The notes under the pieces: model-generated
Database searches by the model: none
Seen by the model: the letters and a program-made list of their open reading frames with translations, nothing else
What the model was told of the DNA's origin: nothing
Translations under genes and position numbers: made by a program
From: Colimorpha sp045597845
GTDB taxonomy: Bacteria > Bacteroidota > Bacteroidia > Bacteroidales > P3
Assembly: GCA_045597845.1 (NCBI GenBank)
Contig: JAZLKZ010000060.1
Location: 1-35,937 of the forward strand
Direction of reading: 5' to 3'
Length of the DNA: 35,937 bases
Part shown: positions 22,757-31,246 of the stretch, piece after piece
How the letters are laid out: each line of letters begins with the position of its first letter
Position numbering within the stretch: the stretch's first letter is position 1

Positions 22757-24547
22757 ATGGCGGAAAATAGTATTAGAAATCTGAGTAAGAAAGAGATAGA
22801 ATTCTTGAAATCCCAAGGGAATCGCGCTCAAGACTGGTCGTGTGTCAAGGTGCAGGAAGGATTTGATCCCGAACGGATTTGGAACTCTTGCTTCTCGGGC
22901 GACGTGTTGCTTGGCGCCACAATGAGTTGTGCCGAAAATGATGCGCTCCCTTTGGGCATCTCGCATAGCCGTTTGCATAACTGTAAGATTGGATCAAGAT
23001 GTAAAATCCATGATGTTCAGCTGATTTCGAACTATTCGGTGGGTGATGACTGCGAACTCTTCGACATCGGAGAGATTGTTTGGGATGGCGTGCCCGAATG
23101 GATGGAGGTAATGAACGAGAGTGGCGGCAGAAAAATCCAGCCTTTTGCATCCATGCGTATAAGCGATGCCTATCTTTGGGCGAAATATCGTGACAGAAAG
23201 GTACTTATGGATGCCTTGACAACTATGGCCCGCAACAGCCAGCCTACGATGGGCAAGATTGGCGACAACTGCAAAATCAAGCACACCAAGCACATCCATA
23301 ACGTTATCGTTAATTCCGACAGCGAGGCTCCTTCCCGAATCGAGGACTGCATCGCCCTTAAAGACGGTGTGGTGGGCTTTGGCTGCAAACTCGAGGGGGG
23401 GTGTATGCTCGAACGTTTCCTCTTGGGAGAGAACGTCAAGATTGAGATGGGTGCCCGCATCAACGACTCCGTGGTGGGCGACAACTCCACCGTGGCACGC
23501 TGCGAGGTGGGCAACAGCATGATTTTCCCAGCCCACGAGCAGCACCACAACAACTCCTTCCTCATCGCTGCTCTTGTCATGGGACAGAGTAACGTGGCGG
23601 CAGGTGCCACCATCGGCTCCAACCACAATGGCCGCACCGCCGACAACGAGCTTGTGGCAGGTCGTGGATTCTGGCCGGGTCTATGCTCCAGCTTCAAGCA
23701 CTCCTCAAGCTTCGCTTCCTATTGTCTGCTCGCCAAAGGCGACTATCCATCCGAGTTGGATATCCGTCTTCCTTTCTGCTTGGTAAACAACAATGTTGCT
23801 AAAAACCGCTTGGAGGTGATGCCTGCCTATTGGTGGCTCTACAATATGTATGCCCTCGCTCGCAACGAACACAAGTTCGCCGCTCGCGACAAGCGCGTGA
23901 AATGTTTCCAGCATGTGGTCTTCGATCCTTTGGCACCCGACACCGCCGAAGAGATTGTCTGTGGCCGCGAATTGCTGCGCCACTGGACCGAGCTCTCCTA
24001 TGCCAACGGCGCGGCGGGCGACAAGATTGAGATTACTGCCACGGGTATGGAAAAGGGCAAGCGCAAGACCGTCATCCTCAAAGCCGCCGAAGGCTATGCT
24101 GCCTATGCCGACATGTTGGTCTATTACGCCATGAACACCCTCGCAACCGAAGAGGGAACGATGCCTTCTTCCTCTTTGGCAAGCAACGACCGAGAGCGCG
24201 CTTGGGTCAACCTTGGCGGTCAGCTGCTGCGCCAAACCGATTTGGACAAGATGATTGCCGACATCGAGTCGGGCAAGCTCGACAGCTGGGATGCCATCCA
24301 CGCCCGTCTCGACCAACTCTGGGATGCTTATCCCACCGAGACGAAGCGTCATGCCTATCACCTGCTGTGCGAGATGAATGGTTGTAAGGAACTTACTCAG
24401 CCCATCTGGGACAAACTGCTCCAGCGCTACCAAGGCATCAAGCAATATGTCCAGGAACAGGTGCGCGTAACTCGCGAGAAAGACAACACCAACCCCTTCC
24501 GCAAAATGACCTATCGCAACGACGCCGAAATGGAAGCGGTGATTTGA
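22757..24547 (+). CDS. DUF4954 family protein (left-handed beta-helix, acyl/nucleotidyl-transferase-like fold)
   Basis: This 596-residue protein begins in the DUF4954 manner (LSKKEIEFLKSQGNRAQDWSCVKVQEGFDPERIWNSCF). Its first two-thirds carry hexapeptide-repeat signals of a left-handed beta-helix (IGSRCKIHDVQLISNYSVGDDC, IGDNCKIKHTKHIHNVIV, LGENVKIEMGARINDSVVGDNS). The C-terminal third is helical (TDLDKMIADIESGKLDSWDAI). Such helices occur in acyltransferases and nucleotidyltransferases, but no catalytic function is established for this family to my knowledge. No signal peptide is seen, so it is probably cytoplasmic. It is divergent from the barrel operon. A hairpin follows the stop. Confidence 0.85.
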   Translation: MAENSIRNLSKKEIEFLKSQGNRAQDWSCVKVQEGFDPERIWNSCFSGDVLLGATMSCAENDALPLGISHSRLHNCKIGSRCKIHDVQLISNYSVGDDCELFDIGEIVWDGVPEWMEVMNESGGRKIQPFASMRISDAYLWAKYRDRKVLMDALTTMARNSQPTMGKIGDNCKIKHTKHIHNVIVNSDSEAPSRIEDCIALKDGVVGFGCKLEGGCMLERFLLGENVKIEMGARINDSVVGDNSTVARCEVGNSMIFPAHEQHHNNSFLIAALVMGQSNVAAGATIGSNHNGRTADNELVAGRGFWPGLCSSFKHSSSFASYCLLAKGDYPSELDIRLPFCLVNNNVAKNRLEVMPAYWWLYNMYALARNEHKFAARDKRVKCFQHVVFDPLAPDTAEEIVCGRELLRHWTELSYANGAAGDKIEITATGMEKGKRKTVILKAAEGYAAYADMLVYYAMNTLATEEGTMPSSSLASNDRERAWVNLGGQLLRQTDLDKMIADIESGKLDSWDAIHARLDQLWDAYPTETKRHAYHLLCEMNGCKELTQPIWDKLLQRYQGIKQYVQEQVRVTREKDNTNPFRKMTYRNDAEMEAVI

Positions 24548-24566
24548 TGGGTTTTGATAAATATAA

Positions 24567-24600
24567 AGAAGGAGCCATTTGCAAATGGCGCCTTCTGTTT
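24567..24600. terminator. Intrinsic terminator between DUF4954 and merR genes
   Basis: The inverted repeat 24567-24596, with one A-G mismatch and a small TGCA loop, is followed by a short T-rich tract. It lies between convergent genes and can serve both, with the plus direction better supported. Confidence 0.75.
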
Positions 24601-24615
24601 TGCGTATAGAGATTC

Positions 24616-24927
24616 TTATAATTGATCCTTCAAATCAATCAAAAAAGAACGTATCTCGTTGAGGTTCTGTATAATTTCCATCTTCTCGTCGGGGAGAGCG
24701 TTGCTTTTGATCTGTTCGCGAGCGCCTTCGAGGGTGAAACCGCAGTCTTTGGTGAGGTGGTGTATGCGTTTCAGTATGTTGATGTCCTCGATGGTGTAAG
24801 TGCGTGTGCCTTTGGAGTTTTTCTGGGGTCGGAGACAGTCGAACTCGGTTTCCCAATAGCGTAGCAGAGAAGGATTGACTTCAAGCATCTGTGCTACTTC
24901 TCCGATGGAATAGTATAGTTTTGCCAT
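24616..24927 (-). CDS. MerR-family transcriptional regulator
   Basis: This 103-residue protein has an N-terminal MerR winged helix (YSIGEVAQMLEVNPSLLRYWETEF, then RTYTIEDINILKRIHHL) and a short helical dimerisation tail. There is no effector domain and no cysteine set for metal sensing, so the signal is unknown. It lies 31 bp downstream of lptD on the same strand and is probably co-transcribed with it. The family binds promoters with long spacers and twists them. No target is visible here. Confidence 0.9.
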   Translation of the reverse strand: MAKLYYSIGEVAQMLEVNPSLLRYWETEFDCLRPQKNSKGTRTYTIEDINILKRIHHLTKDCGFTLEGAREQIKSNALPDEKMEIIQNLNEIRSFLIDLKDQL

Positions 24928-24958
24928 AAATAAAGGGTTAAAAGGTTCAAAAGGGTAA

Positions 24959-27559
24959 TTAATAGGAATAGTATCCTTGGTTGTCGAGGTAGGAGTGGCG
25001 CTTTTCGTATTTGAGGTCTTTGAGGGCGGGAGCCTTTATGTTGATGACAAAGTTCCAGCTCTTGTAGTAGCCGAAGGGTACCCAGTTGAAGCGCATCTCC
25101 CAGCAGTGCAGGTCGCGGAATATGTCGATGGAGGTATATGACATTCCGTGATTTACGAAGTCGTAGCCAGTGGAAAATGCCACTTTCCATTTTTCTGTGA
25201 GAGTGAGGTTGCCCGACACGCTGAGGGTTTGGATGAGGTTGCTTTGGTAGTTGAACTCATTGGCGACGTATGCGTTGACAAAACTGAGCGTATAGTTGAA
25301 CGACATGTTCCACGGTACCGAGAAATCGACATAGTTGCCTATCATCAATGCGGGGTTGTAGTTGTAGGGCGATTGCAGTATGGCGGGTTGGAGTTGACTG
25401 CCATTGTTGTTTTTGTTGTCGGTTTTGTGAAATGTGTTGTTGTTGATGGCAAGAGAGAGCTGTGCGCTCCAATTCGAACTCTCGCGTCGGAAAAGCTTGT
25501 GGTCCACATCCCACAGGAATTGGTTGTGCTTGCGTCCTGCTTCGTCGATGACGTAGGGTGAGAAGGTTCCGCTATAGTTGAGCACCAGACTCTTGAAAAG
25601 TGTAGTACGACCCGTTACCGAGAAATCGGACCAGTTGAGCGAGTCCTTGGCGAGGTCGTAGCTCATGGCGAGGTTGAGGTTCTCCAAGAGGGTGATTTTA
25701 GTGGTCTTGCCGGTGGTGTCTTTGGGCGAAGCAACCTTTACTTCGAGGTTGTTGCCGATATTGAAGCGCAGTTGTCCGGATTTCCCGTCGGTGGGTCCGC
25801 CGTAGAGGCTCTGCTCAAACACGGAATAGCGATGCACATAGCCAGTGTTGTCGGTGTAGGATTTCCAGTAGCCAAGCTTTTCGGATCCGAAGTCGGGCCG
25901 GTAGTTGAAAGCAACGGATGGGTTGATGACGTGGCGGATGGCGCGCAAAAATCCTTTCTTGAAGGTGAACATACCATAAATGCGTGTGGAAATGGAACTG
26001 GAAATGTTCACGTCGCGGTTGGCGCGGAAGCCTTGTATGGTGTCTATTAGCACCTGGTCGTTTTCCGAGTCGTAATTTTTTTCGATTGTGGACCAATGCC
26101 AACGTTCGTTGTAGGAGACGGAATTGGTCCAGTTGAAGTATTTCAGCAGCTTGATGGTACTGGAGATGGGAATGGAGTGTTGGATGCCGTAGCGCATTTT
26201 GTTGAGCATGGCTTGTTTGAAGAGTTCCGAGTCTTGTACCGAGATGTTGTTGTCGGCGGCGAGACTGTATGACATGGATATGTTTTCGTACCAACGGTAG
26301 GCGCCGTTTTGCGATTTGCGCCGCAGCGGGTAGAAGGTGACGGAACTGAGCGAAAGTGTGGGAAGCTGCAAGTTGATGAGGCCAGTTTGCACGTTGTAGG
26401 ACTCTCGCAAGGATGTGGCAAAGTTGAACGATCTTCCCAGTTGTGCCGTGTAGGCGATACTGGAGGTTGTTGTACTGGTGAAGTAATCGTTTCGGTTGGT
26501 GGTGTTGCGGTTGTAGTTGCGACTTTGAAGGTTTACGTCGGCTGAGAAACGGCTCTTGGGGTTGGCTTTGGCATCTTGGTCGTGGCGCCAGGTGAACTTG
26601 AAGTCGCTGTATTTGCGGTAGGTGTTGGAGTCGCCCTTCAGACCTTCGGTGGTGATGCCGTAGCGCACATCCAAGAAACCCTTGTATTTATAGCGGCGGT
26701 AGTAGTTGCTCTTGGCTTCGGCTGCCCAGCTGAGGTTGGTGTAGATGTCGCCTGTGAGCGCAAGGTCCATATTGTCGTTTAGCGCAAAATAGTAGCCGCC
26801 GTCTTTGAGGTAATATCCACGACTGTCCATCCATCCGTATGAAGGAATCAAGATGCCGGAAGCCTGTCCGTGGGTAAGCGGGATGAAAGCGAAAGGCAAA
26901 GCCAAAGGCAGTGGCACGTCCCCGATGGTTATGTAGATGGGTCCTGTAACCATTTGCTTTCCAGTGATGAGCTTCGATTTCGAGAAATTGATTGCGTAAT
27001 GGGGGTGGGCGTGGTTGCAAGTGGTGTATTTCCCGCTGTTGAGATACATCACCGAGTCGTTCATTTTCTTCACCTTCTCGCCATGCAAGTAGCCGTCGCC
27101 CTCTTGTGTGATGACTCCCGTGATAATGCCTTTCTTGGAGTTATAGTTGAACACGATGGTGTCGGCGATGTAGTTCGCGTCATCTTGCTTGAAGGAGGGG
27201 CGTCCCGTTATTTTTCCACTGGTGTCTTGCATGCTGCAAGCCTTCAACGTCTGCTCTTGGAAATCAACGGTTATCGCGTCGGCGTCAAGTACCATGTCTT
27301 GGTAGGAAACGTTGCCTTGGCGGTAGAGGAAAGCATGTCGATCGCCGACGTTGAAAGCGATGGAGTCCTTGGCGTGGTACTTCACCACATCTTCAAGTGC
27401 GTTTGGCGAAATGGGGAGCAGCTTCAGAGTGTCGGCCTTTATGGTGCTGTCGGTTTGGGCAAAAAGCGATGATGTCGTTCTTAATAACAAGAGCAACAAT
27501 ATGTTGAGTTGCATGAGATGTGCAGCCAACTGCTTCCGCTTTTTGTCTGCTACTTTCAT
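24959..27559 (-). CDS. lptD: LPS-assembly outer-membrane protein LptD-like
   Basis: This 866-residue protein has a signal peptide (LLLLLLRTTSSLFAQ). An OstA/LptA-like N-terminal domain follows (YRQGNVSYQDMVLDADAITVDF, YIADTIVFNYNSKKG, TGVITQEGDGYLHGEKVKK). The rest is a large barrel with many aromatic strands, including the family stretch PFAFIPLTHGQASGILIPSYG, ending near LKYEKRHSYLDNQGYYSY. LptD with LptE inserts LPS into the outer leaflet. The Bacteroidota version differs from E. coli LptD and is often annotated as putative. The gene is divergent from the amidase gene, an order I recall as usual in the phylum. Confidence 0.88.
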   Translation of the reverse strand: MKVADKKRKQLAAHLMQLNILLLLLLRTTSSLFAQTDSTIKADTLKLLPISPNALEDVVKYHAKDSIAFNVGDRHAFLYRQGNVSYQDMVLDADAITVDFQEQTLKACSMQDTSGKITGRPSFKQDDANYIADTIVFNYNSKKGIITGVITQEGDGYLHGEKVKKMNDSVMYLNSGKYTTCNHAHPHYAINFSKSKLITGKQMVTGPIYITIGDVPLPLALPFAFIPLTHGQASGILIPSYGWMDSRGYYLKDGGYYFALNDNMDLALTGDIYTNLSWAAEAKSNYYRRYKYKGFLDVRYGITTEGLKGDSNTYRKYSDFKFTWRHDQDAKANPKSRFSADVNLQSRNYNRNTTNRNDYFTSTTTSSIAYTAQLGRSFNFATSLRESYNVQTGLINLQLPTLSLSSVTFYPLRRKSQNGAYRWYENISMSYSLAADNNISVQDSELFKQAMLNKMRYGIQHSIPISSTIKLLKYFNWTNSVSYNERWHWSTIEKNYDSENDQVLIDTIQGFRANRDVNISSSISTRIYGMFTFKKGFLRAIRHVINPSVAFNYRPDFGSEKLGYWKSYTDNTGYVHRYSVFEQSLYGGPTDGKSGQLRFNIGNNLEVKVASPKDTTGKTTKITLLENLNLAMSYDLAKDSLNWSDFSVTGRTTLFKSLVLNYSGTFSPYVIDEAGRKHNQFLWDVDHKLFRRESSNWSAQLSLAINNNTFHKTDNKNNNGSQLQPAILQSPYNYNPALMIGNYVDFSVPWNMSFNYTLSFVNAYVANEFNYQSNLIQTLSVSGNLTLTEKWKVAFSTGYDFVNHGMSYTSIDIFRDLHCWEMRFNWVPFGYYKSWNFVINIKAPALKDLKYEKRHSYLDNQGYYSY

Positions 27560-27594
27560 TCTTTATTTACCGTTCACCATTCACTTTTTTTTCG

Positions 27595-27624
27595 TATCTT
27601 TGCACATTCTGTTTTGCAAAGATA
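27595..27624. promoter_or_regulatory. Face-to-face promoter boxes between lptD and the amidase gene
   Basis: TATCTTTG on the plus strand (27595-27602) and the same box on the minus strand (27617-27624) form a 9-bp inverted repeat with 12 bp between the arms. The plus box would drive the amidase gene and the minus box lptD, with start points almost on top of each other near 27610. Clear -33 boxes are not seen on either side. Confidence 0.5.
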
Positions 27625-27669
27625 AAATTATTTGACCAATTAATAAAAAATAAAATTATATTTTTGAAA

Positions 27670-28941
27670 ATGAAGAAGATAGCACTTATTTTTTTCGCAA
27701 TTCTTTTGTTGGGAAGTGTCTCCTATGCACAAAAACGTGAGCCTGGCAAGGTAAAAACGTTGGTTATCGATCCCGGACACGGTGGCGCAAAGCCCGGTGC
27801 AATAGGTGCCCATTCGCAGGAAAAAGATTTGGTGCTTGCCATCGCCAAGAAATTTGGCAAGTTGGTCAACGATAATTTCCCCGAGGTGAGTGTTATTTAT
27901 ACCCGTACTACAGATGTGGATATCGACTTGTCGGCGCGATCCAATATCGCCAACAAGGCCAAAGCGGATCTATTCATTTCCATTCATGCCAATTCTCATC
28001 CTACTTCAGTGCCGTGTGGTACCGAGACTTTTGTGATGGGTCTTTCCAAAGGCAAGGCGAATATGGCTGTAGCCAAGAAGGAAAACGCCGATATCTTGCT
28101 GGAAGACAATTATAAAAACAATTCCGCATATCAAGGATTCGACCCCAATTCGCCCGAGAGTTCCATCATTTTTGCCATGTTCCAGAATGCATATATCAAC
28201 AAGAGTCTTGATTTTGCACAAATGATACAAAATCAGTATTGTTCTGCCATTAAAACCACCAATCGTGGTGTGAAACAGGCCGAGTTCATGGTGCTGTATA
28301 TGAGCGCTATGCCGGCAGTGTTGACCGAGGTGGGCTTCATCAGCAATCCCGAAGAAGAAGCTTTTATGATGTCGAATTTCGGACAGGCCTCCATCGCTGT
28401 TAGTCTGCTGAAGGCTTTTGCAGCCTACAAGGCCGCCGAAGAGGGTACAGCTGTAAAGAAAAACTTCAAGATCGACCTTCCCGATTGGAACAACGGTCGT
28501 CCCCAACCGGTGAAACCGGTGAAACCCAAGGATGAAGCTTCTGTGGTGGATTCGGTAGCAATTGCCGCGGTGGCAGCCGATTCGGTTGCAAAGCTTGCTG
28601 AGACGAAGGCGCCTGTGGAAGAACCTGCTTCGGCATCCGCCCCCGTCAAAAAAGACTATGTCATCTACAAGGTTCAGTTTATGTCAAATGAATCCATTAT
28701 TCAGCCAGGGGACAATTTGTTGAAGGACATCTCTCAATTCGAGTATTATGTACAAAATAATGTATATAAATACGTTACGGGCTCGTTTTATAAGTCTTCC
28801 CAGGCTAAGGAACTGCAAGATGAGGTGCGCAAGAAGGGCTTCAAGGATGCGTTTGTTGTTGCATTCTACAAAGGAGAGCGCATCACGCTTCAGCAGGCTA
28901 AGGAAATCATCATGGAGATTGGCATAGGCGGTGAAGATTAA
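27670..28941 (+). CDS. N-acetylmuramoyl-L-alanine amidase (Amidase_3) with SPOR-like domain
   Basis: This protein has 423 residues from ATG 27670, with a signal peptide (MKKIALIFFAILLLGSVSYAQ). The Amidase_3 domain (about 30-260) has the zinc-site motifs DPGHGG, the Glu of SQEKDL and the His of ISIHAN, and the catalytic Glu in LTEVGFISNPEEE. A Pro/Ala/Lys-rich linker (about 275-325) leads to a C-terminal SPOR-like domain (YVIYKVQFMSN, VYKYVTGSFYKSSQAKELQD, AFVVAFYKGERI). The enzyme cuts the amide bond between muramic acid and the stem peptide in the periplasm. SPOR domains bind stripped glycan at the division site, so a role in daughter-cell separation is likely. Confidence 0.93.
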   Translation: MKKIALIFFAILLLGSVSYAQKREPGKVKTLVIDPGHGGAKPGAIGAHSQEKDLVLAIAKKFGKLVNDNFPEVSVIYTRTTDVDIDLSARSNIANKAKADLFISIHANSHPTSVPCGTETFVMGLSKGKANMAVAKKENADILLEDNYKNNSAYQGFDPNSPESSIIFAMFQNAYINKSLDFAQMIQNQYCSAIKTTNRGVKQAEFMVLYMSAMPAVLTEVGFISNPEEEAFMMSNFGQASIAVSLLKAFAAYKAAEEGTAVKKNFKIDLPDWNNGRPQPVKPVKPKDEASVVDSVAIAAVAADSVAKLAETKAPVEEPASASAPVKKDYVIYKVQFMSNESIIQPGDNLLKDISQFEYYVQNNVYKYVTGSFYKSSQAKELQDEVRKKGFKDAFVVAFYKGERITLQQAKEIIMEIGIGGED

Positions 28942-29042
28942 ACCCACGAAAGAAAAGGTATGTAAGACATAAGGCGCTTGTTGTGAAACGGATATCACGC
29001 AATCTGAAGTCAAAATTCTACACTCAAAAATAATTCGACATT

Positions 29043-29735
29043 GTGATTGAAATCAAAAATATAACAAAAATCTATGGCGATCAGCGCGCACTCGACGATG
29101 TGAGTTTCAGCGTTGCCGAAGGCGAAATTGTCGGTCTGTTGGGCCCCAACGGCGCCGGCAAATCCACTTTGATGAAGGTTCTTACCTGTTTTCTTCCTCC
29201 AACCTCTGGCGAAGCGTGGATTTGTGGCAACAGCATTTTCGACAATCCTTTGGAGGTGCGTCGCTCGATAGGTTATCTGCCAGAGCATAATCCGCTCTAC
29301 CTTGATATGTATGTGCGTGAGTTCTTGAGCTTTAGCGCAGGACTTTGCAAGGTGAAAAATGTAAAGCAACGTGTGGAGGAAATGATAGCACTGACGGGAC
29401 TTACTCCTGAAAGCAACAAAAAAATCGCCCAGCTCTCCAAGGGCTATCGTCAGCGCGTGGGTTTGGCGCAAGCCATGATTCACGACCCGCAGGTGCTGAT
29501 TCTTGACGAACCCACTACAGGTCTCGACCCCAACCAGTTGGAAGAGGTCCGCACTTTGATTCGCAACGTGGGAAAGTCGAAGATTGTATTGCTTTCCACC
29601 CACATCATGCAGGAGGTTGAAGCCATGTGCTCTCGCGCCATCATCATCAACCACGGCAAGATTGTCTCCGACGACAAGCTCGGTCACATCACCTCCGCCG
29701 AACTTACCGAGAAATTCCACAAACTCACCGAATAA
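29043..29735 (+). CDS. ABC transporter ATP-binding protein, GldA-like
   Basis: This protein has 230 residues from a GTG codon (29043), as no in-frame ATG lies nearby. Walker A is GPNGAGKST, the signature is LSKGYRQRVGLAQAM, Walker B is VLILDEPTTGLDPNQ, and the H-loop is LLSTHIM. It resembles GldA, the ATPase of a gliding-associated ABC exporter, but GldA-type proteins have roughly 300 residues, so the C-terminal portion seems to be missing here. No permease gene is adjacent in the window. The general ABC-2-type exporter ATPase assignment is safe. A gliding role is not supported. Confidence 0.88.
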   Translation: MIEIKNITKIYGDQRALDDVSFSVAEGEIVGLLGPNGAGKSTLMKVLTCFLPPTSGEAWICGNSIFDNPLEVRRSIGYLPEHNPLYLDMYVREFLSFSAGLCKVKNVKQRVEEMIALTGLTPESNKKIAQLSKGYRQRVGLAQAMIHDPQVLILDEPTTGLDPNQLEEVRTLIRNVGKSKIVLLSTHIMQEVEAMCSRAIIINHGKIVSDDKLGHITSAELTEKFHKLTE

Positions 29736-29770
29736 ATCTCACAATTATCAATTGTCAATTCTCAATTATT

Positions 29771-30589
29771 ATGACTCGTTCCGAACTTATCAGTCTCATC
29801 AACCAGCGTCGTTCCTTCCTTTGCGTTGGACTCGACACCGACCTCAATAAAATGCCCGAACACCTGCGCAACAAACCCGACGGTGTGTTTCTGTTCAACA
29901 AAGCCATCATCGATGCCACCATCGACTATGCCGTGGCTTACAAACCCAACATTGCTTTCTACGAGAGCATGGGCATCGCAGGTCTCGTGCAGCTCAAGAA
30001 GACCCTCGAATATCTTCACACCAAGCAGGCTTTCACTATCGCTGACGCCAAACGTGGCGACATCGGCAACACCTCGCAGCAGTATGCCAAGGCGTTTCTC
30101 GCTCCCGACGGCGACTTCAACTTCGATTCTATGACCATCGCTCCCTATATGGGTGAAGACTCCGTTACGCCATTCACCACCTACGAAGGTAAATGGGTTA
30201 TCTTGCTCGCTCTCACCTCCAACAAGGGTGCTTTTAACTTCCAGTTCCTGGAGGACAAGGTCACGGGGCGCAGACTCTTTGAAAATGTTTTGGAGACTTC
30301 CAAGCAGTGGGGTACCCCCGAAAACATGATGTATGTGGTGGGAGCCACCAAGGCAGACATGCTCACCGACGTGCGTGCCATCGTGCCCGACAACTTCTTG
30401 TTGGTGCCTGGCGTTGGAGCCCAGGGTGGCAGTCTTGAAGAGGTTTGTCGCTATGGTCTCAACAAAGACTGTGGCCTTTTGGTGAACTCCTCGCGTGGCA
30501 TCATCTATGCTTCCAAGGGTGAAGACTTTGCCGAGCGTGCCGCCGAAGAGGCTTGCAAGCTCCAGCAACAAATGGCGCAGTATCTGTAA
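29771..30589 (+). CDS. pyrF: Orotidine 5'-phosphate decarboxylase (type 2)
   Basis: This protein has 272 residues from ATG 29771. The frame extends further upstream, but that part overlaps the ABC gene. Active-site features are LCVGLDTD, the catalytic stretch DAKRGDIGNTS (Asp-x-Lys-x-x-Asp), the phosphate-binding LVPGVGAQGGSLEE and VNSSRGIIYAS. It decarboxylates OMP to UMP, the last step of de novo pyrimidine synthesis. Length fits the longer type-2 form. It starts 35 bp after the ABC gene, so the two may share a transcript. Confidence 0.95.
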   Translation: MTRSELISLINQRRSFLCVGLDTDLNKMPEHLRNKPDGVFLFNKAIIDATIDYAVAYKPNIAFYESMGIAGLVQLKKTLEYLHTKQAFTIADAKRGDIGNTSQQYAKAFLAPDGDFNFDSMTIAPYMGEDSVTPFTTYEGKWVILLALTSNKGAFNFQFLEDKVTGRRLFENVLETSKQWGTPENMMYVVGATKADMLTDVRAIVPDNFLLVPGVGAQGGSLEEVCRYGLNKDCGLLVNSSRGIIYASKGEDFAERAAEEACKLQQQMAQYL

Positions 30590-30667
30590 TCGGTGATCTG
30601 TGAACCGAAAGGTGTGACATTTACTAAATCAATAGCAACTTTTAGCTAAAACGTTAAACTTCAATCA

Positions 30668-31186
30668 ATGAAAGATCCTCGTATCAAAGGTCTCCATTTT
30701 GTCCTTATCCTGAGCATTATCGGTTCGGGCTATATGCTTTTGAGTTCGCTTCTTACGGCGCTAATGCTCCCGATGATGCAGCAAACTTATTCCGACGGAG
30801 TATTAAGCCTTTATGGCGGCACTTTTACTTTGCCTGACGAATTTGTCGTTGGATTTGAGATGCTTCTTGCCGCTCCGCAATGGTATTATTTTCTTTCGGC
30901 TATATTGTATGCCGTGTCGCTCTATGGTGTTATCGTGATGTGGCATCTGCGCAAGACGGGTTTTCATGCCTATACGCTTGCCCAGTTGTTGCTTCTGCTG
31001 TTGCCTGTGCTTTTTTTCGGCAAGGCTCAGTTCGACATCGGGAACTTGATGCTTACAATCCTCTTTGTTGCGTATTACTTCTTTACATTGAAGAACTTGG
31101 GCATCTTTTCCGGCAATGTAGCGACGACTGTTTCCTCGGACAAAGAGACTACCTCGGAATCGGAATCCGCGGATTCTGAAAATTAA
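30668..31186 (+). CDS. Small integral membrane protein, unknown function
   Basis: This 172-residue protein has four predicted membrane segments (FVLILSIIGSGYMLLSSLLT, WYYFLSAILYAVSLYGVIVM, LAQLLLLLLPVLFF, LMLTILFVAYYFFTL) and a polar Ser/Glu-rich C-terminal tail (about 150-172). The conserved-looking WHLRKTGFHAYTLAQ between segments two and three recalls unnamed Bacteroidota membrane proteins. No function can be assigned. It lies 78 bp after pyrF and 60 bp before a C69 peptidase gene. Confidence 0.72.
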   Translation: MKDPRIKGLHFVLILSIIGSGYMLLSSLLTALMLPMMQQTYSDGVLSLYGGTFTLPDEFVVGFEMLLAAPQWYYFLSAILYAVSLYGVIVMWHLRKTGFHAYTLAQLLLLLLPVLFFGKAQFDIGNLMLTILFVAYYFFTLKNLGIFSGNVATTVSSDKETTSESESADSEN

Positions 31187-31246
31187 GAAGATGTTCAATT
31201 ACGTGAATTGACAACTTGAAGAATAATAATTAAATACAATTATATT

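Noticed and set aside
23175..23186. An exact reverse-complement copy of the 12-bp LytTR repeat (TTTGGGCGAAAT)
   Set aside because: It lies within the DUF4954 coding frame (encoding Leu-Trp-Ala-Lys-Tyr), is single, and has no second copy 20 bp away, so chance is the better explanation.
31162..31175. Perfect 14-bp palindrome near the end of the small membrane protein gene
   Set aside because: It lies within the Ser/Glu-rich coding tail and no T tract follows, so it is not a terminator. I see no other support for a binding site.
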